This document shows, piece after piece, positions 1 to 6,879 of a stretch of 23,847 nt of DNA. Origin of the DNA: JBDHZK01 sp039811865 (lineage in GTDB: Bacteria; Actinomycetota; Actinomycetes; Propionibacteriales; Propionibacteriaceae); contig JBDHZK010000026.1 in NCBI GenBank assembly GCA_039811865.1, positions 1 through 23,847 on the forward strand. The letters run 5' to 3'. A program made the translations under genes and the position numbers. A model generated the notes under the pieces. The model had not been told where the DNA came from. It saw only the letters and a program-made list of their open reading frames with translations, and ran no database searches. The stretch's first letter is position 1, and every line of letters begins with the position of its first letter.

Positions 1-621
1 GTACCGCTGGGACACCACCAGGTCGTCGGCGTCCTTGAGTGGTTGAAACTCGGGGGATCCCGAGGTGGTGCTCATCCGCGTCGTTAGGCACGGGCCCACC
101 AGGACGTAGTTGAGCCGGTCCTGGCGTCGAAATAGGTAGTCGTCGCCCCAGTAGATGAGCAGGTCGTCGGGGATCGGCCGATAGGCGTCCCGTGCGAAGC
201 ACATGAACACGCCGAACCCGAACGGCCGCAGAAAGGTCGGCACCGTGATCGGCGGCAGGCGCGCTCTGGTTTGCTCCGGCGAGAGCAGGCACATCGGGGA
301 GGCGCCGACGATTCCGGCACCGCGCCGGATCCTCGCCGCGGCCGCCCGAAACGTCGCGCCGGTCACCAGCACGTCGTCGTTGCACAGGCAGATCAGGTCG
401 TACTTGGCCTCCCTGACGCCCAGATTCCAGGCTGGGTTGACATAGATGTTGCGACCCTGGTCGAGCACCCGGACCTTCGCCAAGCCGCTCGCGCCGGCCA
501 GCGGCCGGTCGGAGTTGTTGATGACGACGATCTCGCCGACCTCCGGCATCCGATGCAGACCGTCCAGCAGGTCGGGCAGGAACGAAGAACGCTGCAGCGT
601 CGGGATGATGACCGAGAACAT
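1..621 (-). CDS. GT-A type glycosyltransferase (family 2-like), 3' end beyond window
   Basis: Begins with ATG at 621 and is open through position 1, giving 207 codons with no stop, so the C-terminus lies outside the window. The N-terminus MFSVIIPTLQRSSFLPDLL is the usual beta-strand and loop of GT-A glycosyltransferases. Residues around 72-80 (DLICLCNDDV) form the acidic metal/nucleotide-sugar motif, preceded by a WNLGV segment common in GT2 rhamnosyl- or glycosyltransferases. It would transfer a sugar from a nucleotide donor to a glycan acceptor at the cytoplasmic face of the membrane; donor and acceptor cannot be told from sequence. It starts 5 nt after the stop of the upstream ABC exporter, so it belongs to the same minus-strand operon. 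No strong ribosome site is visible, which fits translational coupling. The fold is clear; the specific function is unknown. Confidence 0.8.
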   Translation of the reverse strand, partial: MFSVIIPTLQRSSFLPDLLDGLHRMPEVGEIVVINNSDRPLAGASGLAKVRVLDQGRNIYVNPAWNLGVREAKYDLICLCNDDVLVTGATFRAAAARIRRGAGIVGASPMCLLSPEQTRARLPPITVPTFLRPFGFGVFMCFARDAYRPIPDDLLIYWGDDYLFRRQDRLNYVLVGPCLTTRMSTTSGSPEFQPLKDADDLVVSQRY

Positions 622-626
622 GAGGG

Positions 627-2558
627 CTATCCCGCCGGGGCTTCGGCGCGGCCGATATCGTCCAGATCGTCCAACGAGACGCTGGACTCCAGGTTTCCGA
701 GCCTGACCAGCCGGTCGAATCGAGGACTCTGCGCTCTGACCTCGTCGAACGTCCCCAAGGCGCGGACCTTGCCGTCCTCCAGGTACACAACGGAGTCGCA
801 TTGCCTGACGGTGGACAGCCGGTGCGCGACGATGATGACTGTCAGGTCGCCGCGCAGTTGTCGAATGGTTCGCGTGATCAGATGCTCGGTCTCGTTGTCG
901 AGCGCCGAAGTGGCCTCGTCGAGCACGAGCAGGGCGGGGTCGCGATACAGGGCCCGCGCGATGCCGACCCGTTGCCGCTGGCCGCCGGACAGCCTGGTGC
1001 CGCGGTCGCCGAGGGACGTCCGCAGCCCCTGGGGCAACCCCTCGACCACGGCTGCGAGTTCGGCCTGGACGACGGCGCTCATGACCCGCTCATCGTCGAT
1101 CTCGGCGTCGCGCTGATCGAAGGCGATGTTGGTGCGCAGGTCGGAGTCGAACAGGTAGACGTCCTGGGGAACCATGGCGCACGCGGCCTGCCAGTCGGAC
1201 ATGTGGGCGGCGATATCGGCGCCGTCGACCAGGATTGCACCCGATGCGGGCTGGTGCAGGCCCAGGATCAGGTCGACCAAGGTGGTCTTGCCGGCGCCAG
1301 AGCCACCGACCAGCGCTACCGAGGCCCCCTTGGGCACCGACAGGCTGATCCCGTCGATCACCTCGGTTTCGGAGGTGGGATATCTGAAGTGGACGTCTTC
1401 GACCCGGATCCGGTCGGTCAGTGGCAACGGCTTTCGATCGGCCCCCCGCTCCCGCGGCGGGTTTATGGTCCATTCCTGCTCCGCGGCCCGAAGATCGTCG
1501 AGGACGAGCGCTAGCCCGGGTGCACCTGCCCGCACGAGGTTGATCGAGGCCAGCCCCCGGACATAGCTGGGCAGGATGCGAACGCCGACGACCATCACCA
1601 TCGCGAGGCTGGCCAGCGTGCCGCCCTCGGGGGAGGTCGCCACGACGATGGTGACCGCCAAGGAGATACCGATGACGAACAGGATCTCCAGGATGTACTT
1701 GGGCGCTTCGGTCAGGTAGGCGCTGATCCGGCCGGCGCGAACCCCCTTTTGCCTGGCCGCGCTGTACTCGGCCACGAAGTGATGCCAGGTGCGGCGCAGT
1801 TTGATTTCCTTGATTCCGAAAAGCGCCCGCATAGCGGAGTGGTAAGTATCGACCGCGGCCTCGAGGCCGGTTTCGCTGGCAGCCACCATGCGAGGGCGGA
1901 CGACCCTTTGCATCAGCCAGGTGGCCAGGCCGAAGTAGGCCAGGATGATCAGCGTCGGCACCGGCATGGCGACAAGCAGCAGAGCCAGCATCAAGACGAC
2001 GCTGAATGCCTCCGTGGCAACCGACATCAGCCCGCCCACGACCAGTGAGTAGACCTGGTTCACCGCATCCGACATCGTCCGAAGAAACTCCGATGGGCTG
2101 CGTCGCAAATGCAGGGAGTAGGGCGCGGTCAGGTAGTAGCGCATCAGTTTGACCGAGGTATGGGCGTTTTGGGTGGCCAGGAAACCGAGCGACCACCACC
2201 GGAAAAACAGGGTGAACAGACTGCGCAGCAGCATGCCACCGAAGACGACGACCGCCAGTACGGTGCTCAGGACCGTGACGTCTCGGATCCCGAGGATCGC
2301 ACCGATCGCCGCCGGGAGGCCGTCCGTGACCGATCCGCCCATGAGTAATTGCACCAGCGGTAAGACGGCGGCGATGCTGACGACCTCGGTGAACGAGATG
2401 GCGACCGAGCCGAGCACGGTGAGGATCAGCCGTAGGCGGGTCGCGGGCGAGAACAGCAGGCTGATTCCCTTGGGCAGCCGAGCCCGCAGTGCCCGTCCCA
2501 GCCAACCGTGAGAGGCCGCGTCGGTTCGGGCCGGTTCCCGGGAGCGCTGTTCACTCAC
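627..2558 (-). CDS. ABC exporter, fused membrane and ATPase domains (PglK/MsbA-like lipid-linked glycan flippase family)
   Basis: A 643-residue half-transporter. The membrane domain (about residues 40-345) has several strongly hydrophobic helices; its first helices resemble PglK-type flippases. The ATPase domain has Walker A GGSGAGKTT (418-426), Q-loop Q465, signature LSGGQ (523-527), Walker B ALLVLDE (542-548) and switch H579, so it should be catalytically competent as a homodimer. An acidic tail of about 20 residues follows. Because it lies between two glycosyltransferases, I infer export or flipping of a lipid-linked saccharide; a drug or lipid substrate is possible. I chose the GTG at 2558, which overlaps the upstream stop by 8 nt (GTGAGTGA) and has GGAG 8 nt before it, over an in-frame TTG at 2579 lacking a comparable ribosome site. 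Confidence 0.85.
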   Translation of the reverse strand: MSEQRSREPARTDAASHGWLGRALRARLPKGISLLFSPATRLRLILTVLGSVAISFTEVVSIAAVLPLVQLLMGGSVTDGLPAAIGAILGIRDVTVLSTVLAVVVFGGMLLRSLFTLFFRWWSLGFLATQNAHTSVKLMRYYLTAPYSLHLRRSPSEFLRTMSDAVNQVYSLVVGGLMSVATEAFSVVLMLALLLVAMPVPTLIILAYFGLATWLMQRVVRPRMVAASETGLEAAVDTYHSAMRALFGIKEIKLRRTWHHFVAEYSAARQKGVRAGRISAYLTEAPKYILEILFVIGISLAVTIVVATSPEGGTLASLAMVMVVGVRILPSYVRGLASINLVRAGAPGLALVLDDLRAAEQEWTINPPRERGADRKPLPLTDRIRVEDVHFRYPTSETEVIDGISLSVPKGASVALVGGSGAGKTTLVDLILGLHQPASGAILVDGADIAAHMSDWQAACAMVPQDVYLFDSDLRTNIAFDQRDAEIDDERVMSAVVQAELAAVVEGLPQGLRTSLGDRGTRLSGGQRQRVGIARALYRDPALLVLDEATSALDNETEHLITRTIRQLRGDLTVIIVAHRLSTVRQCDSVVYLEDGKVRALGTFDEVRAQSPRFDRLVRLGNLESSVSLDDLDDIGRAEAPAG

Positions 2559-3411
2559 GGCCGGCGCTCCGGGTGCCAAGTCGCCGCAGTCGGGGGACGA
2601 CCGACTTGCGCAGTGCTCCGAGCCACGACAAGGCGTCCTCGAACCGGCCGTAGCGCTGTTTCCAGTGCAGCAGGTTCTCCCAGACTCCGACCCGCACCGC
2701 GACGTAGGCTTCGGCGTACTTGGCGTACAGGTCGATGTTGTTTCGCATGATCTTGGCGTACGCGTCGATCTTTTGTTGGGCGTCCATTTTGAAGGTCAGC
2801 GAATCGCCGCGCATCCGATAACGGAACAGCACCTGCGGCAGGCGGACGACATCGGGTCTTTGTCGAAGGATCTTGAGCCAGAAGTCGTGATCCTCGAAGC
2901 CGTGCAGCATGGTCTCGTCCATGCCGCCGACGGTGACCCAATCCTCGCGCCGAAACAGCGAGGTGATGAAGATTTGGTTGCCAAAGAGCATTCGTCCGAT
3001 GGAGAAATCGCCGAGATTCCACTCGCCGGTGACGTCGCCGAACCGCTCCGCCAGGCAATAGACGATTCCAACCGATGGCTTTGCGTCCAGCACGTCGGCG
3101 GCCAATTCGACGTAGGTGGGCATGATCTGGTCGTCATGGTCGAGGAAGAGCAGATAGCTGCCGGTCGCCGCCAGAGCTCCGGCGTTCCTGGCTGCGGCCG
3201 CGCCGCGGTTGGCCTGCCGGATCACCCTGGTCGGGCCTGCTCGCCAACGATCTAGCGCCGCCAAGGAAGCCGGCTCGGTGGAGCCGTCGTCGACGAGGAT
3301 CACCTCAAGGTCGGCATGGGTCTGACCAAGCGCGCTGGTGACTGCTTCCTCCAGCATCGCGGGGTCCGGATTCCAGCAGGCAATGACGACCGTGACTCTC
3401 GTCGGGCTCAA
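2551..3411 (-). CDS. Family 2 glycosyltransferase
   Basis: A 286-residue complete GT2 enzyme. The N-terminal strand VTVVIACWNPDPAMLEEAV is followed by VDDGS (residues 40-44) and the DxD-like metal/nucleotide-sugar motif DHDD (91-94). A GFEDHDFW segment near residue 170 matches the acidic ED motif that supplies the catalytic base in many GT2 enzymes. No membrane segment is evident, so it probably acts at the inner membrane surface on a lipid-linked acceptor. The start is TTG at 3411, supported by GGGAGG 8 nt upstream. It is the first gene of a minus-strand operon with the ABC exporter (8-nt overlap) and the next glycosyltransferase. Donor and acceptor sugars cannot be deduced. Confidence 0.85.
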   Translation of the reverse strand: MSPTRVTVVIACWNPDPAMLEEAVTSALGQTHADLEVILVDDGSTEPASLAALDRWRAGPTRVIRQANRGAAAARNAGALAATGSYLLFLDHDDQIMPTYVELAADVLDAKPSVGIVYCLAERFGDVTGEWNLGDFSIGRMLFGNQIFITSLFRREDWVTVGGMDETMLHGFEDHDFWLKILRQRPDVVRLPQVLFRYRMRGDSLTFKMDAQQKIDAYAKIMRNNIDLYAKYAEAYVAVRVGVWENLLHWKQRYGRFEDALSWLGALRKSVVPRLRRLGTRSAGRE

Positions 3412-3507
3412 CGGGCGCGCCTCCCTACTCGGCTTCGCTACAGCCGACCAACAATCGCGTCAGCCTGCGCATCCATCAGCGCCGTCATGGCGTCGGCCGC
3501 CATAATA

Positions 3508-3552
3508 GGGCCGCTTCTTCGTGGCCGGCGTTTCGGGCGGCCCCGACCGGCC
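3508..3552. repeat. Interleaved inverted repeats in the divergent intergenic region
   Basis: The 213-bp gap between the divergent glycosyltransferase and MFS genes contains two interleaved inverted repeats. GGGCCGC (3508-3514) pairs with GCGGCCC (3537-3543), and GGCCGG (3523-3528) pairs with CCGGCC (3547-3552). On the minus strand a TATTAT hexamer (3507-3502) lies next to the first repeat and could be the -10 box of the glycan operon, although no good -35 is visible. An operator or RNA structure is possible; chance is plausible in DNA this GC-rich. Confidence 0.3.
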
Positions 3553-3564
3553 AAAGGAGGCTCG

Positions 3565-3594
3565 TCGACACCCGGGAGCGTGCCTGGGTAGGCT
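3565..3594 (+). promoter_or_regulatory. Promoter of the MFS transporter gene
   Basis: TCGACA (3565-3570) and TAGGCT (3589-3594) are separated by 18 nt, a good match to housekeeping sigma-factor promoters in actinobacteria. Transcription would start near 3600, leaving a leader of about 25 nt that contains the GGGAGGAAG ribosome site. Confidence 0.55.
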
Positions 3595-3624
3595 CCCAGA
3601 CGGCCGCTTCAGGGAGGAAGAGTC

Positions 3625-4830
3625 GTGAGACTGATCGCCGCGCGCAATGGCGTGTTCGGGGTGTTCGCAGCCAGTGGGTTCACCTTCTCGACGCTCGCCT
3701 CACGGCTGCCCGACATCGCACACAGGTTGGAGTTGTCCCCTGGCGAGATGGGCAACACGCTGTTGTTCGTGGCGGGTGGGTCGGTGCTGGGGCTGCCGTC
3801 CGCCGGCTGGTTGATCACGCGCTGGGGAGCGAAGCGGACGGTGCGAGCCACCTCGATGCTGGCGCTGGTGGCCCTGGTGATCGCCGGTTTCGCGGTGGAT
3901 TGGATCGGTTCGGTCTGGCTCCTGCGCATCGCGTTGATCCCGCTCGGTTTCGGCGTCGGCGCTTGGGATGTGGCGATGAATCACGAGGGCGCGGTCGTCG
4001 AACAGGGACTGGGCCGGACCGTGATGCCCTGGTATCACGCGATGTTCTCCGGCGCGACGGTGGTGGCGGCGCTGCTCGGCAGCCTGCTGACCTGGCTGAC
4101 GGTGCCCGTCTGGGGACACGTCCTGGGAATCGCGATCGGCGCCGGCGTGGCGGTCTGGTTGGGCACGGCCGCCTTCTTGCCGATCGGCGACGACCTGCCC
4201 GGTGAGGAGGAGGTGGAGAACGCGACGACGGGCTCGGCCTGGTTGGAGCCGCGAACGCTGCTCATCGGCCTGGTCGTCTTGGTGGCGGCCTTCACCGAGG
4301 GCACCGCCAACGACTGGATCGCCATCGCGATGACCAGCGGACACAAGCTGCCGGCCTGGGCCGGCGTGCTCGGGTTCGCCACCTTCCTCGGCTTCATGAC
4401 CGTCGGGCGCATCTTCGGGGCCAAGCTGCTCGACACCTATGGGCGCGTCCCGGTGCTCCGGGTGCTGTTCGGCTTCGCGATTGCCGGCAGCCTGCTGGTG
4501 GTCTTCGGCGGGTCGGCGCTGGCGTTCTTCGGCGCCGCTTTGTGGGGGATCGGCGCGAGCCTCGGATTCCCGGTCGGCATGAGCGCGGCCTCGGACGACC
4601 CGACGCGGGCCGCCAAGCGCCTCAGCGTCGTCTCCACGATCGGCTACCTCGCCTTCTTGGCCGGGCCACCGGTGCTGGGCCACGTCGGGGACGCCGTTGG
4701 CGTCCTGAAGGCGCTGCTGATCGTCGGCGCCTTGCTGATTCCGGCGTTCTTGGCGGTTCCGGCGGTGCGCGAACCAAATGACAGGCGGGCCGCGGCGCCG
4801 GAGCGCTCCGATCCGCTCGCGGGCGCCTGA
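3625..4830 (+). CDS. Major facilitator superfamily transporter (YbjJ-like)
   Basis: A 401-residue polytopic membrane protein with about 12 hydrophobic segments and the usual MFS two-halves layout. The loop between helices 2 and 3 carries the conserved Gly-Arg/Lys pattern (GWLITRWGAKRT), and a related GRIFGAKLLDTYGR loop occurs in the second half. The N-terminus NGVFGVFAASGFTFSTLASR resembles the YbjJ-type MFS family, whose substrates are poorly defined. It starts at GTG 3625 with GGGAGGAAG about 6 nt upstream. It appears to be a single-gene unit with its own promoter. The following gene has its own -10 box, so the pair are neighbours rather than a demonstrated operon. Substrate unknown. Confidence 0.85.
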   Translation: MRLIAARNGVFGVFAASGFTFSTLASRLPDIAHRLELSPGEMGNTLLFVAGGSVLGLPSAGWLITRWGAKRTVRATSMLALVALVIAGFAVDWIGSVWLLRIALIPLGFGVGAWDVAMNHEGAVVEQGLGRTVMPWYHAMFSGATVVAALLGSLLTWLTVPVWGHVLGIAIGAGVAVWLGTAAFLPIGDDLPGEEEVENATTGSAWLEPRTLLIGLVVLVAAFTEGTANDWIAIAMTSGHKLPAWAGVLGFATFLGFMTVGRIFGAKLLDTYGRVPVLRVLFGFAIAGSLLVVFGGSALAFFGAALWGIGASLGFPVGMSAASDDPTRAAKRLSVVSTIGYLAFLAGPPVLGHVGDAVGVLKALLIVGALLIPAFLAVPAVREPNDRRAAAPERSDPLAGA

Positions 4831-4933
4831 GGTGGTTAGCTCGGGCATCCACCCGGAGGTCGGCTGAGCGGCCCCAGCCGGAATGGCCGGCCGATGCCGG
4901 CGGCTGCTCGATCGTGCGGCGCCAAGGGGGCAG

Positions 4934-4939
4934 TAGGGT
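4934..4939 (+). promoter_or_regulatory. -10 box of a leaderless promoter (MOSC gene)
   Basis: TAGGGT ends 6 nt before the ATG at 4946, placing the transcription start on or next to the start codon. No ribosome site is present before the ATG, as expected for a leaderless mRNA. No convincing -35 is seen. Confidence 0.5.
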
Positions 4940-4945
4940 CGCGCC

Positions 4946-5626
4946 ATGGCGCACGTGCTTTCGGTCAACATCGGCAGCCCGCGGCCCGATCGCGGGAAGC
5001 CCGGCAACCTGACCGGGATCGGAAAGGTGCCCGTGCCCGGTGCCGAGGTCCGCGCCCCGGGGCCGCGAGGCAACACCCCCGACGGGCCGAGCGGGCTGGT
5101 CGGCGACTTCGTTGGGGACCTCAAGCATCACGGGGGCGACGAACAGGCCGTCTACGCCTACGCCCGCGAAGATCTGGACCACTTCGCCGGTCTGCTCGGG
5201 ACGTCCCTGTCGCCGGGTCAGTTCGGCGAGAATCTGACCACCGTAGGCCTGGACGTCACGGGCGCCCGCATCGGCGAGCGTTGGCGAATCGGCGTCGGTG
5301 AGGACGCCGCAGAACTGGTCGTCACCGTCCCTCGGATTCCGTGCAACACCTTCCGAGCTTGGATGGACGTCCGTGGCTGGCTGAAGACGTTCACGCGCGA
5401 ACGGCGTCCCGGCACCTACCTGGCGGTGGCCAAGCCGGGCGTGGTGCGGGCCGGCGACCCGATCGAGGTCGTGTTCACGCCGCCGCACGAAGTGAGTGTG
5501 GCGATGGCGTTCGGGGCGGTCACGAACGAGCGCGACCTGGCCGACGCCGTCCTGGCCGCGAGGGAATATCTCGGCACCGAGACCGTTGAGATGTGCGAGC
5601 GCCGCGAGGTGTTCAAGCTGGGCTAG
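4946..5626 (+). CDS. MOSC domain protein, YiiM-like
   Basis: A 226-residue protein. Residues 1-60 form the start of the MOSC beta-barrel (SVNIG near the N-terminus), HHGGDEQAVYAYAREDLDHF (61-80) is a typical YiiM segment, and QFGENLTT (92-99) is the family hallmark. Cys133 in the PRIPC motif is the predicted molybdenum/sulfur ligand. Known relatives bind the molybdenum cofactor and help reduce N-hydroxylated compounds such as 6-hydroxylaminopurine, or serve as sulfur carriers. The C-terminal part (about 150-226) matches the 3-alpha domain usual in YiiM. It has a leaderless-type -10 box and is not obviously co-transcribed with either neighbour. No molybdopterin synthesis gene is nearby. Domain call firm; physiological substrate inferred from the family. 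Confidence 0.85.
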   Translation: MAHVLSVNIGSPRPDRGKPGNLTGIGKVPVPGAEVRAPGPRGNTPDGPSGLVGDFVGDLKHHGGDEQAVYAYAREDLDHFAGLLGTSLSPGQFGENLTTVGLDVTGARIGERWRIGVGEDAAELVVTVPRIPCNTFRAWMDVRGWLKTFTRERRPGTYLAVAKPGVVRAGDPIEVVFTPPHEVSVAMAFGAVTNERDLADAVLAAREYLGTETVEMCERREVFKLG

Positions 5627-5782
5627 CAGGCCGTCCCATCAGGGTCGCCCGCAAAGATCTGACCGGGAGGGGCTCAAAAGGCCAGCCGGGCAGCCTGGAA
5701 GTTCCCCTCGTTTGTAGCTCTGTGCGGGCGATGCTCCTTCCTGGCTCGCCGAAGCCCTAGCCACGCCGGCTTGGTCGACGTT

Positions 5783-5811
5783 TTGACCCTCGTGCGCGGC
5801 TCGACTAGCCT
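5783..5811 (+). promoter_or_regulatory. Promoter of the str operon (rpsL)
   Basis: TTGACC (5783-5788) and TAGCCT (5806-5811) are separated by exactly 17 nt, close to the consensus for housekeeping sigma factors. This is the best-scoring promoter by eye in the window, as expected for ribosomal protein and elongation factor genes. The predicted start is near 5818. Confidence 0.7.
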
Positions 5812-5821
5812 TAGTCCCTGT

Positions 5822-5837
5822 GTTCGGGCGACCGAAC
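5822..5837 (+). promoter_or_regulatory. 5'-terminal hairpin of the rpsL leader
   Basis: GTTCGG (5822-5827) pairs perfectly with CCGAAC (5832-5837) around a GCGA loop, a GNRA tetraloop. It would lie within the first 20 nt of the transcript if the promoter at 5783-5811 is right. Such structures can stabilise the mRNA 5' end; a regulatory role is inference. Confidence 0.4.
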
Positions 5838-5962
5838 CATGGTGCGTGCCCGAGGACGGCCCCGCGTGGCCTCCGGGCCGCTCGCCCCGCGAGTGCAGCA
5901 CCACCCACCGGAGCGTTCCACCCGACGCGCCCGGAACCACGAACGGAAAGAGATACTCACCG

Positions 5963-6334
5963 GTGCCCACGATCCAGCAGTTGGTCCGCAAGGGCCGGAC
6001 GGACAAGGTCAGCAAGAACAAGACGCCCGCGCTGAAGGGTTCCCCGCAGCGCCGAGGCGTGTGCACGCGCGTTTACACCACCACCCCGAAGAAGCCGAAC
6101 TCGGCTCTGCGGAAGGTGGCCCGCGTCCGGCTGTCCTCGGGCGTCGAGGTGACCGCGTACATCCCCGGCGTCGGCCACAACCTGCAGGAGCACTCGATGG
6201 TGCTCGTGCGCGGTGGCCGTGTGAAGGACCTTCCGGGTGTTCGCTACAAGATCATCCGCGGCGCGCTGGACACCCAGGGCGTGAAGAAGCGCAAGCAGGC
6301 GCGTAGCCGCTACGGCGCTAAGAAGGAGAAGTAA
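5963..6334 (+). CDS. rpsL: 30S ribosomal protein S12
   Basis: A 123-residue protein nearly identical to actinobacterial S12, from PTIQQLVRKGR to the ending QARSRYGAKKEK. S12 sits at the decoding centre of the small subunit and contributes to proofreading. The loop TTTPKKPNSALRK includes Lys43, and GGRVK includes Lys88; both are the streptomycin-sensitive wild-type residues. The start is GTG at 5963, matching the family N-terminus, with a purine-rich GGAAAGAGA upstream; the frame is open further upstream but that part is not S12. Its TAA overlaps the rpsG ATG by one base (TAATG). First gene of the str operon. Confidence 0.97.
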   Translation: MPTIQQLVRKGRTDKVSKNKTPALKGSPQRRGVCTRVYTTTPKKPNSALRKVARVRLSSGVEVTAYIPGVGHNLQEHSMVLVRGGRVKDLPGVRYKIIRGALDTQGVKKRKQARSRYGAKKEK

Positions 6335-6804
6335 TGCCTCGCAAGGGTCCCGCGCCGAAGCGCCCCGTCATCGCCGATCCGGTCTACGGCTCGCCGCTGG
6401 TTTCGCAACTGGTCAGCAAGATCCTGCTCGACGGCAAGAAGACCGTCGCGCAGCACATCGTGTACACGGCCATGGAGGGCACGCGAGCCAAGACCAGCAT
6501 CGACCCGGTGCAGACGCTGAAGAAGGCCTTGGACAACGTTCGTCCGGCCATCGAGGTGAAGAGCCGTCGCGTGGGTGGCGCGACGTACCAGGTCCCGGTC
6601 GAGGTCAAGCCTGCCCGGGCGAACACCTTGGCGATGCGCTGGCTGGTCAGCTTCTCCCGCGCCCGTCGCGAGAAGACCATGTCGGACCGCCTGATGAACG
6701 AGATCCTGGACGCCAGCAATGGTCTCGGCGCTTCCGTGAAGCGCCGCGAGGACACCCACAAGATGGCCGAGGCCAACCGCGCCTTCGCGCACTACCGCTG
6801 GTAA
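6334..6804 (+). CDS. rpsG: 30S ribosomal protein S7
   Basis: A 156-residue protein, the standard bacterial S7 length, starting MPRKGPAPKRPVIADPVYGS and ending ANRAFAHYRW, both typical of actinobacterial S7. It binds the 3' major domain of 16S rRNA, nucleates head assembly and contacts the E-site tRNA. The ATG overlaps the rpsL stop codon by one base. An AAGGAGAAG ribosome site lies within the end of rpsL, so translation of the two genes is probably coupled. In other bacteria S7 represses its own operon by binding the mRNA between rpsL and rpsG. The one-base overlap here leaves no room for such an intercistronic site, so that mode of control is unlikely. Confidence 0.97.
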   Translation: MPRKGPAPKRPVIADPVYGSPLVSQLVSKILLDGKKTVAQHIVYTAMEGTRAKTSIDPVQTLKKALDNVRPAIEVKSRRVGGATYQVPVEVKPARANTLAMRWLVSFSRARREKTMSDRLMNEILDASNGLGASVKRREDTHKMAEANRAFAHYRW

Positions 6805-6829
6805 TCGACCGCGTCGCAATTTCGGTAAC

Positions 6830-6850
6830 GGGGCAGCTGACGGCTGCCCC
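6830..6850 (+). other. Hairpin between rpsG and fusA
   Basis: GGGGCAGC (6830-6837) and GCTGCCCC (6843-6850) form a perfect 8-bp stem with a 5-nt loop in the gap between rpsG and fusA. There is no T-run, so it is more likely an RNA-processing or attenuating hairpin than a full terminator. It may help set the ratio of elongation factor to ribosomal protein mRNA; that is inference. Confidence 0.45.
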
Positions 6851-6879
6851 GACCCATCACGAGAGAAGAGGTGAGCCCT

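Larger units (their letters stand above)
5627..5962 (+). other. Non-coding region: rpsL promoter and long 5' leader
   Basis: 336 bp without a credible gene between the MOSC stop and rpsL. The first 150 bp show no recognisable element. The remainder contains the str operon promoter (5783-5811) and a leader of about 145 nt that begins with a small hairpin (5822-5837). The rpsL frame is open upstream to 5771, but that extension is not part of S12, since the conserved protein begins at 5963. Confidence 0.6.

Noticed and set aside
3700..5124. 474-codon open frame opposite the MFS gene
   Set aside because: Low-complexity Arg/Gln/Asp sequence without motifs; the plus strand encodes a coherent membrane protein.
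5771..5962. N-terminal extension of rpsL
   Set aside because: The frame is open, but S12 homologues begin at PTIQQLVRK and the strong promoter lies within or just before the extension.
6167..6178. Val70 in S12 (PGVGHN) where mycobacteria have Glu
   Set aside because: A small hydrophobic residue occurs here in other bacteria such as Bacillus, so it is ordinary variation rather than a resistance change.
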